From Pararhizobium sp. A13 (lineage in GTDB: Bacteria; Pseudomonadota; Alphaproteobacteria; Rhizobiales; Rhizobiaceae), in contig NZ_CP149510.1 in the NCBI RefSeq assembly GCF_040126305.1, positions 1,809,001 to 1,873,000 of the forward strand: a stretch of 64,000 nucleotides of DNA. Direction: 5' to 3'. Below the pieces are notes generated by a model. It saw nothing but the letters and a program-made list of their open reading frames with translations, ran no database searches and had not been told where the DNA came from. Below are positions 56,463 to 64,000 of the stretch, one piece after another. The position numbers were made by a program, and so were the translations under genes. How positions within the stretch are numbered: the stretch's first letter is position 1; each line of letters begins with the position of its first letter.

Positions 56463-57959
56463 ATGTATGAGATTGGTCATTTCATTGGCGGTAAGCGCGT
56501 TGCCGGCACCAGCGGCCGCACGAGCAACGTCTACAATCCGGCAACCGGCGAAGTTCAGGCCACCGTGGCGCTTGCAAGCGACGCGGAGATGGATGCAGCC
56601 GTGCAGAACGCCAAGGCTGCACAGCCGAAGTGGGCCGCGACCAACCCGCAGCGCCGGGCCCGCGTCTTCATGAAGTTCGTTCAGCTTCTGAACGAGAACA
56701 TGAACGAACTGGCCGAAATGCTCTCCAGGGAGCATGGCAAGACGATCGAAGACGCCAAGGGTGACGTTATCCGCGGCCTGGAAGTCTGCGAGTTCGTCAT
56801 CGGCATTCCGCACCTCGCCAAGAGCGAGTTCACCGAAGGCGCCGGCCCGAACATCGACATGTATTCGATCCGCCAGGCCGTCGGCATCGGCGCCGGCATC
56901 ACGCCCTTCAACTTTCCGGCCATGATTCCGATGTGGATGTTCGCGCCGGCGATCGCCTGCGGCAATGCCTTCATCCTGAAGCCGTCCGAGCGGGATCCGT
57001 CCGTGCCGATCCGCCTTGCCGAACTGATGATCGAAGCGGGTCTGCCTGCCGGCATCCTCAATGTCGTCAACGGCGACAAGGGCGCGGTCGACGCGATCCT
57101 GACGCATCCGGACATCTCCGCCGTCTCCTTCGTCGGCTCGACGCCGATCGCCCGCTACGTCTATGGCACGGCTGCGATGAACGGCAAACGCGCCCAGTGC
57201 TTCGGCGGCGCCAAGAACCACATGATCATCATGCCGGATGCCGATATGGATCAAGCCGCCAACGCCCTGATGGGCGCAGGCTACGGTTCGGCCGGCGAGC
57301 GCTGCATGGCGATCTCGGTTGCCGTCCCGGTCGGCGAGGACACCGCCAACCGCCTGATCGAAAAGCTGACCCCGATGGTCGAGAGCCTGCGCATCGGCCC
57401 CTATACCGACGAGAAGGCCGACATGGGCCCGGTCGTCACCAAGGAAGCCCATGAGCGCATTCTGGGCCTCATCAACAAGGGTGTCGAACAAGGCGCCAAG
57501 CTCGTCGTCGATGGCCGCGATTTCAAGCTTCAGGGCTATGAAAACGGCCATTTCATCGGCGGCTGCCTGTTCGACAACGTCACGCCGGACATGGACATCT
57601 ACAAGACCGAAATCTTCGGACCGGTTCTCTCCGTCGTTCGTGCCAAGAACTACGAAGAAGCCCTCGACCTGCCGATGAAGCATGAATACGGCAACGGCGT
57701 TGCGATCTACACCCGCGACGGCGACGCGGCCCGCGATTTCGCAAGCCGCATCAATATCGGCATGGTCGGCGTCAACGTTCCGATCCCGGTTCCGCTCGCC
57801 TATCACTCCTTCGGTGGCTGGAAGTCCTCCTCCTTCGGCGACCTCAACCAGCACGGCACGGACTCGATTAAGTTCTGGACCCGCACGAAGACGGTCACAA
57901 GCCGCTGGCCGTCGGGCATCAAGGACGGTGCCGAATTCGTCATGCCGACGATGAAGTAA
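56463..57959 (+). CDS. mmsA: Methylmalonate-semialdehyde dehydrogenase (CoA-acylating)
   Basis: Aldehyde dehydrogenase of 498 residues, converting (methyl)malonate semialdehyde plus CoA to propionyl- or acetyl-CoA in valine and inositol catabolism. Marks are ITPFNFPAMIPMWMFAPAIA, LKPSERDPSVP, FVGSTPIARYVY and the nucleophile Cys281 in SAGERCMAIS; the loop lacks the general-base Glu of hydrolytic ALDHs, as in MmsA. ATG 56463 follows AGGAGGATCACCC. In rhizobia a paralogue serves inositol use (iolA). It is monocistronic with a strong terminator. Confidence 0.95.
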   Translation: MYEIGHFIGGKRVAGTSGRTSNVYNPATGEVQATVALASDAEMDAAVQNAKAAQPKWAATNPQRRARVFMKFVQLLNENMNELAEMLSREHGKTIEDAKGDVIRGLEVCEFVIGIPHLAKSEFTEGAGPNIDMYSIRQAVGIGAGITPFNFPAMIPMWMFAPAIACGNAFILKPSERDPSVPIRLAELMIEAGLPAGILNVVNGDKGAVDAILTHPDISAVSFVGSTPIARYVYGTAAMNGKRAQCFGGAKNHMIIMPDADMDQAANALMGAGYGSAGERCMAISVAVPVGEDTANRLIEKLTPMVESLRIGPYTDEKADMGPVVTKEAHERILGLINKGVEQGAKLVVDGRDFKLQGYENGHFIGGCLFDNVTPDMDIYKTEIFGPVLSVVRAKNYEEALDLPMKHEYGNGVAIYTRDGDAARDFASRINIGMVGVNVPIPVPLAYHSFGGWKSSSFGDLNQHGTDSIKFWTRTKTVTSRWPSGIKDGAEFVMPTMK

Positions 57960-57984
57960 GCTTCATCCCCATCCTCCACAAACT

Positions 57985-58012
57985 GGGCCTCCTCAAAGGA
58001 GGCCCTTTTTTG
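57985..58012 (+). terminator. Intrinsic terminator of mmsA
   Basis: GGGCCTCCT (57985-57993) pairs perfectly with AGGAGGCCC (57997-58005), followed by TTTTTTG. Confidence 0.92.
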
Positions 58013-58136
58013 TTGTGATCGCTTCAGATGGTTGACCTGTGGTGGTAGCCGTTTAAGAGTTGCGCCGATGGGCGAATATCGGGGGATAGTCGGCCGTTCC
58101 TTGATCTGCACGCAATGATTATGGAGAGGGGCGACT

Positions 58137-59228
58137 ATGAGCGCGATCGAAACGGCACCCTTGCCGAGCGAATCACAAAACTTTCAACGGCTGTCATTTA
58201 CCGGAACCGCCAAAGAGTATTTCGGCATCTGGATCGTCAATATCCTTCTGACGATCGTCACACTCGGCATCTATTCCGCCTGGGCGAAGGTTCGGCGCAA
58301 CCGTTATTTCTACGGCAATACGGTGCTGCTCGGCCGTGCCTTCGAATATCACGCCAAGGGCAAGCAGATCTTCATTGGCCGGCTGATCGTCTTCGCTTAC
58401 CTGATTGTTTACAATATTCTGCTGACAGCGTTCCCGATCGCCGGCATCGCGCTGGCCGTTGTCGTTCTCTTTTTCTTTCCCTGGCTGATCATGCGCGGCC
58501 TGCGCTTCAGCGCCCGGGTGACCAGCTATCGCAACGTCCGTTTCGATTTCACCGGCAAGATGGGCGGCGCCTTCGTCGCCTTCATGGCCGGCCCGGTCAT
58601 GGCCTTCCTGTCGCTCGGCATTCTTGCGCCGCTCGCCAGCCGCTGGATGTATCGCTACATGGGCAACAATCTGCGTTATGGCAGCCGCGCATTCGTCACC
58701 GATCCGCGATTGGCGCCGATCTACCAGACCTGGTTCTTTTCTGCGCTGATCATCGTTCTTGGAATGCTGATCGTTGGCGTCGCGGTTCTTGCCAATGTCT
58801 CCGTCATCGTCGCGCTGATCGATAATCCGGATGTCATCTCGCCCGAGATGAACGCCTCGCTCTTTCTTGTGGGTGTCGTCAGCTATCTCGCCGTGCTTCT
58901 CTCCTTCGGCATTGCAGCTCTGTTCTATCGTGCCGGCGTGCGCAACATCGCCTGGTCCTCGACTGTTTTCGATGACAGGCATATGCTCAAAAGCAATCTG
59001 TCGCGGTTTCGTTATGTGTGGATCGCAATCTCCAATGTTATCATCACCATTCTGACCCTGGGCTTGATGCGGCCCTGGGCGGCGGTGCGCCTGGCACGTT
59101 ATGTCAATGAACATACGGCAATCCGTTTCGATGGCGACGTCGGCGAAATCCTGGCCGCGGTCGAGCAGGAAGGCACCGCCGTCGGCGCCGAGTTCATGGA
59201 GTTCGAGGGCTTCGATTTTGGCTTCTGA
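58137..59228 (+). CDS. DUF898 (YjgN-type) membrane protein
   Basis: Inner-membrane protein of 363 residues with about eight hydrophobic segments. DUF898 repeats are visible twice: FTGTAKEYFGIWIVNILLTIVTLGIYSAWAKVRRNRYFYGNT at about 20-62, and YVWIAISNVIITILTLGLMRPWAAVRLARY near 295-325. ATG 58137 follows GGAGAGGGGCG. Its end overlaps the start of the M48 protease gene by 11 bases, so the two are translationally coupled and probably act together in envelope quality control. The exact role is unknown. Confidence 0.88.
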   Translation: MSAIETAPLPSESQNFQRLSFTGTAKEYFGIWIVNILLTIVTLGIYSAWAKVRRNRYFYGNTVLLGRAFEYHAKGKQIFIGRLIVFAYLIVYNILLTAFPIAGIALAVVVLFFFPWLIMRGLRFSARVTSYRNVRFDFTGKMGGAFVAFMAGPVMAFLSLGILAPLASRWMYRYMGNNLRYGSRAFVTDPRLAPIYQTWFFSALIIVLGMLIVGVAVLANVSVIVALIDNPDVISPEMNASLFLVGVVSYLAVLLSFGIAALFYRAGVRNIAWSSTVFDDRHMLKSNLSRFRYVWIAISNVIITILTLGLMRPWAAVRLARYVNEHTAIRFDGDVGEILAAVEQEGTAVGAEFMEFEGFDFGF

Positions 59229-60288
59229 TGACCTGCCGATCTGCAGCGGCGATTGGCATCCGCGGAATTCCAGCCGGTCCGTCCCGGTCCGTCTGCTCGC
59301 AAAGGATGGGCAGATCGCGGCGGTTGCGGAAGAGGGCGAAGCATCGCTCGCTTTCGCCGCCTTTCCAGCCCTCGCCATTTCCGCGCGGGTTGGTTCGATC
59401 CCCCGCCGCATCGAGTTTCCCGATGGTTCGCTGTTTGAAACCGCCGATAACGATGCGATCGATCGTTTGCTGCTTGCGAAAGGGCGCAGGCGCGCAGGCC
59501 TGGTACATGGGCTCGAGCGGTTTCATCCACGCTTGCTGCTCTTCGTTGCCGCCGTTTTCGTTCTGTCTGGCCTGGTCTACCGTTACGCGCTGCCGGTTCT
59601 GGTCGAAGTTGCCGTTGCTGTCACGCCGCCGGTCGTGCCGCGGTTAATGTCTGTCAGCACGCTAGAGACGCTGGATCGCACGGTGCTCGACGAAACAAAG
59701 CTGGAGGAGGCGAAGAGGGGCGCGATTTCCGAAGGTTTCGCCCGAATCGCGGCACAGTCCGGGCGTGGCGCCTCCGCCTATACATTGAACTTCCGGGAAG
59801 GTGGGGCGATCGGTCCGAATGCCTTCGCGCTGCCGGATGGAACGCTGATCATTACCGACGAACTGGTTGAACTTGCCGGCGACGACACCGAAATGCTGAT
59901 CGGTGTGCTGGCGCACGAAATCGGCCATGTCGAACTGGAACACAGCCTCCGGCAGATCTACCGCGCCGCCGGTATGGCCGGCCTGATCATGCTGATCGCC
60001 GGCGACGTGGGTGACAGCGTCGAGGATCTGCTCGTTCAGGGCGGTGGTCTGGTGGCGCTCTCCTATTCCCGGGCGGCGGAAACCGCAGCCGACCGCCATT
60101 CGGTCGAACTGATGGAAAAGGCCGGATACGACCCCGCCGCCATCGCCCGGTTCTTCGAAATCCTCGAGAAAAAGCTCGGTGATACGTCGGGCACAAATAT
60201 CCTGTCGACACATCCGGGCACCCCGGAACGCAAGCAGGTGATCCTCGATTACCAGGCGACGTTGCGTCAAAAGCAGACGGCGAACTAG
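59218..60288 (+). CDS. M48-family membrane metalloprotease
   Basis: Protein of 356 residues with a non-protease N-terminal domain (1-95), one membrane segment (about 105-135) and an M48 catalytic domain. Zinc motif HEIGH lies at 233-237 with the third ligand Glu in SRAAETAADRHSVELM. Start TTG 59218 has GAGGG 8 bases upstream and overlaps the DUF898 stop; the longer frame to 59101 lies inside that gene. The topology (domain facing the periplasm) resembles BepA/LoiP-like proteases, but the domain order is that of the DUF898-linked group. Confidence 0.85.
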   Translation: MASDDLPICSGDWHPRNSSRSVPVRLLAKDGQIAAVAEEGEASLAFAAFPALAISARVGSIPRRIEFPDGSLFETADNDAIDRLLLAKGRRRAGLVHGLERFHPRLLLFVAAVFVLSGLVYRYALPVLVEVAVAVTPPVVPRLMSVSTLETLDRTVLDETKLEEAKRGAISEGFARIAAQSGRGASAYTLNFREGGAIGPNAFALPDGTLIITDELVELAGDDTEMLIGVLAHEIGHVELEHSLRQIYRAAGMAGLIMLIAGDVGDSVEDLLVQGGGLVALSYSRAAETAADRHSVELMEKAGYDPAAIARFFEILEKKLGDTSGTNILSTHPGTPERKQVILDYQATLRQKQTAN

Positions 60289-60355
60289 GGTGGCGCCGGG
60301 ATGTGGACAGTCGATCGGACATTGACGATGATCACTTCAAGGTGTTTTTCTGCTT

Positions 60356-60372
60356 TTTGGAATTGTTCCAAA
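60356..60372. promoter_or_regulatory. Irr-type (ICE-like) palindrome upstream of rirA
   Basis: TTTGGAATTGTTCCAAA is a perfect 7-base inverted repeat with 3-base spacing, 142 bases upstream of rirA. It resembles the rhizobial iron control element bound by Irr. Irr repression of rirA under low iron is known in Agrobacterium. Confidence 0.55.
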
Positions 60373-60514
60373 CTGCCATCCGTTCTATATGAGGATTACA
60401 GTCATGAAATCACCGGCAGAGTCGCCGCCATAGCTTGTGATTTTCGACGTGCTGGTGGGGCTCTGCGGTTCGCTTGAACCGAGGGGCGTAGAAATTTAAA
60501 GCTTGGAGCAAAGA

Positions 60515-60976
60515 ATGCGCCTGACGAAGCAAACGAACTACGCAGTCCGCATGCTGATGTACTGCGCTGCCAACGATGGCCATTTGAGCCGCATTCCGGA
60601 AATCGCCAAGGCTTATGGCGTGTCCGAACTCTTTCTGTTCAAGATTCTGCAGCCACTGAACAAGGCCGGCCTTGTCGAGACGGTGAGGGGCCGTAACGGC
60701 GGCGTACGCCTGCCCAAGCCCGCCGCCGAGATCAGCCTCTTCGACATCGTCAAGGTGACCGAGGACAGCTTTGCCATGGCGGAGTGCTTCGAGGCGGGTG
60801 AGATCGATTGTCCGCTCGTAGACAGTTGCGGCCTGAACGCGGCCTTGCGCAAGGCGTTGAACGCCTTCTTCGAGGTCCTGCAGCAATATTCGATCGACGA
60901 CCTGGTGAAGGCCCGGCCACAGATCAACTTCCTGCTCGGCCTCGACCAGATCACACATCCGAAAACCGCTGCTTGA
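60515..60976 (+). CDS. rirA: Rrf2-family iron-responsive regulator
   Basis: RirA, 153 residues from ATG 60515 (GGAGCAAAG upstream). The Rrf2 winged helix (MRLTKQTNYAVRMLMYCAAN, SRIPEIAKAYGVSELFLFKI) is followed by Cys91, Cys99 and Cys105, which hold the Fe-S cluster that senses iron. With iron present it represses siderophore and iron-uptake genes in rhizobia. It lies alone before a terminator. Confidence 0.96.
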   Translation: MRLTKQTNYAVRMLMYCAANDGHLSRIPEIAKAYGVSELFLFKILQPLNKAGLVETVRGRNGGVRLPKPAAEISLFDIVKVTEDSFAMAECFEAGEIDCPLVDSCGLNAALRKALNAFFEVLQQYSIDDLVKARPQINFLLGLDQITHPKTAA

Positions 60977-60994
60977 GGCTGTCTCTGCTGCATC

Positions 60995-61020
60995 AAAAGC
61001 TCGGTTTATCCGGGCTTTTT
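60995..61020. terminator. Terminator between rirA and the receiver gene
   Basis: AAAAGCTCGG (60995-61004) pairs with CCGGGCTTTT (61010-61019) with one G-T pair, followed by T on plus; the minus strand also ends in TTTT. Confidence 0.75.
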
Positions 61021-61027
61021 GCTGGCC

Positions 61028-61417
61028 CTATTTCCTTGTCACATATTCCCTGAGGATGAACTCGATCGCAGTCGGATCGAGTTCCGCCTTGTCGATACGG
61101 AAATCGGCGCCATATTCCTCGAACTTCTGGAAATAGGGGTCGGCGAGGGATGAGGAAATCACCCCGATCGGCCCGATGAAACCCTGTTGGCGCATGGCCG
61201 GCACGGTTTCGCGAAAATCTGCCTGTGGCTGCAGCCGGTTGTCCATCAGCACCATGGATACGGGTTTCCCGGACCTGATGAAGTCGAGGGCCGCATCGAT
61301 CGTTTCGCAATAGTGCAGACGGATTTCCGCGCTCGAAACCCTTTTCATCAAGCCGCGCATGATCAAATTTTCGGCCGGATCATCGTCAACGAGCAGGATG
61401 TGAATTGGTTCAGTCAT
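61028..61417 (-). CDS. Single-domain response regulator
   Basis: CheY-like receiver of 129 residues with no output domain. Acidic pocket DDD at 11-13 (HILLVDDDP), phospho-acceptor Asp59 (VLMDNRLQ), Ser in VISSS and Lys in RIDKAEL. It follows the LuxR gene on the same strand after 76 bases. The partner kinase is unknown; it may relay to the large kinase or act in another pathway. Confidence 0.88.
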   Translation of the reverse strand: MTEPIHILLVDDDPAENLIMRGLMKRVSSAEIRLHYCETIDAALDFIRSGKPVSMVLMDNRLQPQADFRETVPAMRQQGFIGPIGVISSSLADPYFQKFEEYGADFRIDKAELDPTAIEFILREYVTRK

Positions 61418-61493
61418 GAGGATCTGCTGTTCCGCTTGGTGGAATGGCTGATGAAGGAGACCGGCGCTGCAGGCCCCGGTTGCGATCTGGATA

Positions 61494-62204
61494 TCACTGT
61501 ATGATCTGCTCCCGTATCGCTTTGGCCACCATCTGGGTTCGGTTGACCACGTCGAGTTTCTTCAGGATCGTCGCCGTGTGCGAGTTGACCGTGTGTTCGG
61601 AGACGGAGACGATCAAGGCGATCTCGCTTGCAGTTTTGCCATGCGAGATCCAGCGCAGTATTTCGGTTTCCCTCGGCGTTAAGCCCAGGCCCGCCTTGTT
61701 CGAGAGGACCAGCCGGTAAAAATAGTCGAACGCGCAGACCGCGTCATAGCAGAGCTCGAAATGCGCCTGCTGGTCTATGTCCTCACAATCGCCGAGAAAC
61801 AGGACCGCGTAGCGCGCGCCGTTCAGGCCGGTTACCGGCACGCAGATCAGCATTTCGAAGCCGAGCTGGTCCACCAAATTGCCGCCTCGACCGAGATGGG
61901 GGTCGTCGGCTTTCCATATGGAAGGAATGGCTGACGCATGCAGGCTCTTGTAGGCGACGGAATCGCCGAAGCGATGACGCTTGTCATACTCCTCTGCAAG
62001 GCCGGACGGCAGGTCATGCAGTGCAAGCCGGTTTGACAGCATGCAGGCGTCACCTTCGTTTCCGAGTTGCAGGATGCCGAAATGGTCGAAGCCGAAACGC
62101 AGCGACATCGTATGGAAAATTCGAAAGAAATCGACCCGATTGAGAGCTTTCTCCAAATCGTTGTCGAAGTCGTATCGCCGGTGGTTTTTCAGAAGGGTTG
62201 CCAC
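61494..62204 (-). CDS. LuxR-family regulator with autoinducer-binding-like domain (LuxR solo)
   Basis: Protein of 236 residues. The N-terminal autoinducer-binding-like domain spans about 20-160, and the LuxR helix-turn-helix is at the C-terminus (LTPRETEILRWISHGKTASEIA, then VSEHTVNSHTATILKKLDV). By eye, the Tyr, Asp and Trp of the AHL pocket have counterparts (EEY, FGDS, SIW), but the residues matching TraR Trp57 and Pro71 look changed. No luxI gene is near. It may sense a non-AHL signal or plant compound. Confidence 0.87.
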   Translation of the reverse strand: MATLLKNHRRYDFDNDLEKALNRVDFFRIFHTMSLRFGFDHFGILQLGNEGDACMLSNRLALHDLPSGLAEEYDKRHRFGDSVAYKSLHASAIPSIWKADDPHLGRGGNLVDQLGFEMLICVPVTGLNGARYAVLFLGDCEDIDQQAHFELCYDAVCAFDYFYRLVLSNKAGLGLTPRETEILRWISHGKTASEIALIVSVSEHTVNSHTATILKKLDVVNRTQMVAKAIREQIIQ

Positions 62205-62689
62205 GACGCCGCCGTCCCCAGTGTCCCGCGAGATGAGTGTAACGCGCAGATCACTTTACGCAACTGGCAGTTCAGCGAAAAAGGCAGTTGTCAGCGGTTT
62301 TGAAGCATCACGATCCGGAGATCGGTCGGAAGAGGGAGAACTGCATATGGTCGCCTCGCCTATCCCCGCCTGGCAGACTTCGGCATGGCAGTCCTCCCTA
62401 CCCCGCACAGGGGTCATGGCATGATGGCGACCTGATCGCTATCCGTGTAATTTGGGATTGACATTGACGGTAAAACGAAATCGATTCGATCAACGAGGCT
62501 GGCGACGTAAAGAAAGTCGTGGATAGCGCCTTCGTTGTCATATCCGGAAGAATTTTCCAATTGGACAATTTTTTTTGGACGCTTATTGCAATGCCCGATC
62601 AAATGTCGTTCCATCCGGCCTTGACCGGAAGCAATGGCGTTCTGCGTCAGAAAAATATGAGAACAAGAACAAAACTGGGAAACAAGCTC
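62205..62689. other. Intergenic region between the LuxR gene and dppA
   Basis: No gene is supported. It contains TTGACA-like sequence (62458-62463) that could be part of the dppA promoter, the small palindrome TCCAATTGGA (about 62556-62565) and an AT-rich leader. Confidence 0.4.
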
Positions 62690-64000
62690 ATGAAAAAGCT
62701 CTCTACTCTCCTTGCTGCAACCGCAATCGTCACTTTGATGGCCGGTTCTGCATGGTCGAAGACGTTGGTTTATTGCTCCGAAGCATCGCCGGAAGGCTTC
62801 GATCCGGGCCTTTATACGGGTGGTCAGACTTTCGACGCGTCGTCGCGCACGGTCTACAACCGCCTGGTGGAGTTCAAGCATGGCTCGACGGAGCTCGAAC
62901 CCGGCCTCGCTGAAAGCTATGAAGTATCTGCCGACGGCACCGAATACACTTTCAAGCTGCGCCCTGGCGTCAAGTTCCAGACGACCGAATTCTTCACGCC
63001 GACACGCGAATTCAATGCCGACGACGTCATCTTCTCGTTCGAGCGCCAGTACAAGGTCGACAACCCCTGGAACAAGTATGTTGCCGGCGCTTCCTGGGAA
63101 TATTTCTCGGGCATGGGTTTCCCGGACCTGATCGATTCAATCACGAAGGTCGATGACCTGACGGTCAAGTTCAAGCTGAAGCGCGCCGAAGCGCCGTTCC
63201 TCGCAAACCTCGGCATGGATTTCGCCTCGATCCTGTCGAAGGAGTATGCAGACAAGCTCGCCGCCGACGGCAAGATGGAACTGATGAACCAGCAGCCGCT
63301 TGGGACCGGTCCGTTCACCTTCGTCGCCTACCAGACGGACGCCGCGATCCGCTACAAGGCCAACCCGGATTACTGGGCCGGCAAGGAAAAGATCGACGAC
63401 CTCGTTTTCGCCATCACCACCGATGCCGCAATCCGCGCGCAGAAGCTGAAGGCTGGCGAGTGCCACGTCATGCCTTATCCGAATGCAGCCGACGTTGCCG
63501 AGCTGAAGAAGGACGAGAACCTGACGGTTCTGGAGCAGGAAGGCCTGAACGTTTCCTACCTCGCCTACAACACGCTCGTTGCGCCGTTCGACAAGGCTGA
63601 AGTGCGCAAGGCGCTCAACATGGCCGTCAACAAGCAGGCCATCGTCGATGCCGTGTTCCAGGGTGCCGCAAAGGTCGCCAAGAACCCGATCCCGCCGACA
63701 ATGTGGTCCTACAACGACGCTGTTGAAGACGACAAGTATGATCCGGAAGCGGCAAAGAAGATGCTTGAAGACGCTGGCGTCAAGGATCTCAAGATGAAGA
63801 TCTGGGCCATGCCGGTCGCCCGTCCGTACATGCTGAACGCGCGCCGCGCAGCCGAACTGATGCAGTCCGATCTGGCCGCCATCGGTGTAACCGCCGAGAT
63901 CGTCTCGTACGAATGGGCCGAGTACCTGAAGCTCTCCTCCGCCAAGGACCGCGATGGTGCGGCCATCCTCGGCTGGACCGGCGACAACGGTGATCCGGAT
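62690..64000 (+). CDS. dppA: Dipeptide/oligopeptide ABC transporter substrate-binding protein (partial, 3' end cut)
   Basis: SBP family 5 protein, 437 codons visible with no stop before the window end. The signal peptide is MKKLSTLLAATAIVTLMAGSAWS (residues 1-23). The mature start KTLVYCSEASPEGFDPGLYTGG is typical of DppA, followed by YEVSADGTEYTFKLRPGVKF and QQPLGTGPFTFVAYQ. ATG 62690 follows CTGGGAAACAAGCTC. It probably heads a dppABCDF operon beyond the window, for dipeptides and perhaps 5-aminolevulinic acid or heme. Confidence 0.93.
   Translation, partial: MKKLSTLLAATAIVTLMAGSAWSKTLVYCSEASPEGFDPGLYTGGQTFDASSRTVYNRLVEFKHGSTELEPGLAESYEVSADGTEYTFKLRPGVKFQTTEFFTPTREFNADDVIFSFERQYKVDNPWNKYVAGASWEYFSGMGFPDLIDSITKVDDLTVKFKLKRAEAPFLANLGMDFASILSKEYADKLAADGKMELMNQQPLGTGPFTFVAYQTDAAIRYKANPDYWAGKEKIDDLVFAITTDAAIRAQKLKAGECHVMPYPNAADVAELKKDENLTVLEQEGLNVSYLAYNTLVAPFDKAEVRKALNMAVNKQAIVDAVFQGAAKVAKNPIPPTMWSYNDAVEDDKYDPEAAKKMLEDAGVKDLKMKIWAMPVARPYMLNARRAAELMQSDLAAIGVTAEIVSYEWAEYLKLSSAKDRDGAAILGWTGDNGDPD

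Noticed and set aside
56457..57854. 465-residue minus-strand frame over mmsA
   Set aside because: Antisense shadow of a recognised aldehyde dehydrogenase.
62414..62881. 155-residue minus-strand frame upstream of and inside dppA
   Set aside because: Overlaps the clear dppA signal peptide region and has no family features.

Overview
The window looks like chromosomal DNA of a Rhizobiaceae alphaproteobacterium (Sinorhizobium/Ensifer, Rhizobium, Shinella or a close relative). The reasons are: an alpha-glucoside (agl) operon beside an Entner-Doudoroff operon; a rirA iron regulator followed by a dipeptide-binding protein gene; acetoacetyl-CoA synthetase near a phasin gene; a rhizobial-type intergenic palindromic repeat; and a tRNA-His with discriminator A and no G at position -1, an alphaproteobacterial trait. 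From memory, the gene order largely follows the S. meliloti chromosome. I cannot name the species.

Layout. 0-7.7 kb: divergent aglR / aglEFGAK for alpha-glucoside uptake and hydrolysis, with two identical LacI-type operators. 7.8-8.7 kb: a PilZ-like gene and a GFA-family gene. 8.7-12.9 kb: zwf-pgl-edd on the minus strand. 13.0-15.8 kb: gamma-glutamylputrescine pathway genes. 16-20.4 kb: a BaiN/YhiN flavoprotein, a small membrane protein and a chemoreceptor. 20.7-25 kb: a LysR gene, a conserved small gene, aceA and its divergent ScfR/RamB-like regulator. 25.3-29.4 kb: potFGHI polyamine transporter. 29.4-38.1 kb: a DUF6460 gene, an AsmA-like gene, acetoacetyl-CoA synthetase, a candidate sRNA and a 1296-residue PleC/DivJ-type sensor kinase. 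38.2-39.0 kb: a phasin gene and tRNA-His.

Accessory segment, about 39.0-52.5 kb. After the tRNA come poorly coding, possibly degenerate stretches around a nitrate/nitrite antiporter gene, then a catabolic cluster with three regulatory arms. A GntR/FCD regulator sits between a four-gene minus-strand arm (FAH-family hydrolase, extradiol dioxygenase, alpha/beta hydrolase, Ldh_2 dehydrogenase) and a plus-strand arm (zinc-type dehydrogenase, cupin). A LysR regulator is divergent from a complete class I P450 system (P450, 2Fe-2S ferredoxin, FAD reductase). Four promoters in the GntR part carry the same TTTCGAAA-centred palindrome, so they probably form one local regulon. The gene set fits hydroxylation followed by meta ring cleavage of an unidentified aromatic or cyclic compound. 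This is the best candidate in the window for an undescribed system.

52.6-64 kb: gcdH with a divergent LysR gene, a possible CoA-transferase relic, LysR plus an ABM-family gene divergent from mmsA, a DUF898 membrane protein overlapping an M48 protease, rirA with an upstream Irr-type (ICE) palindrome, a receiver protein, a LuxR solo, and the start of dppA. I see no CRISPR array, no complete insertion sequence and no integrase.
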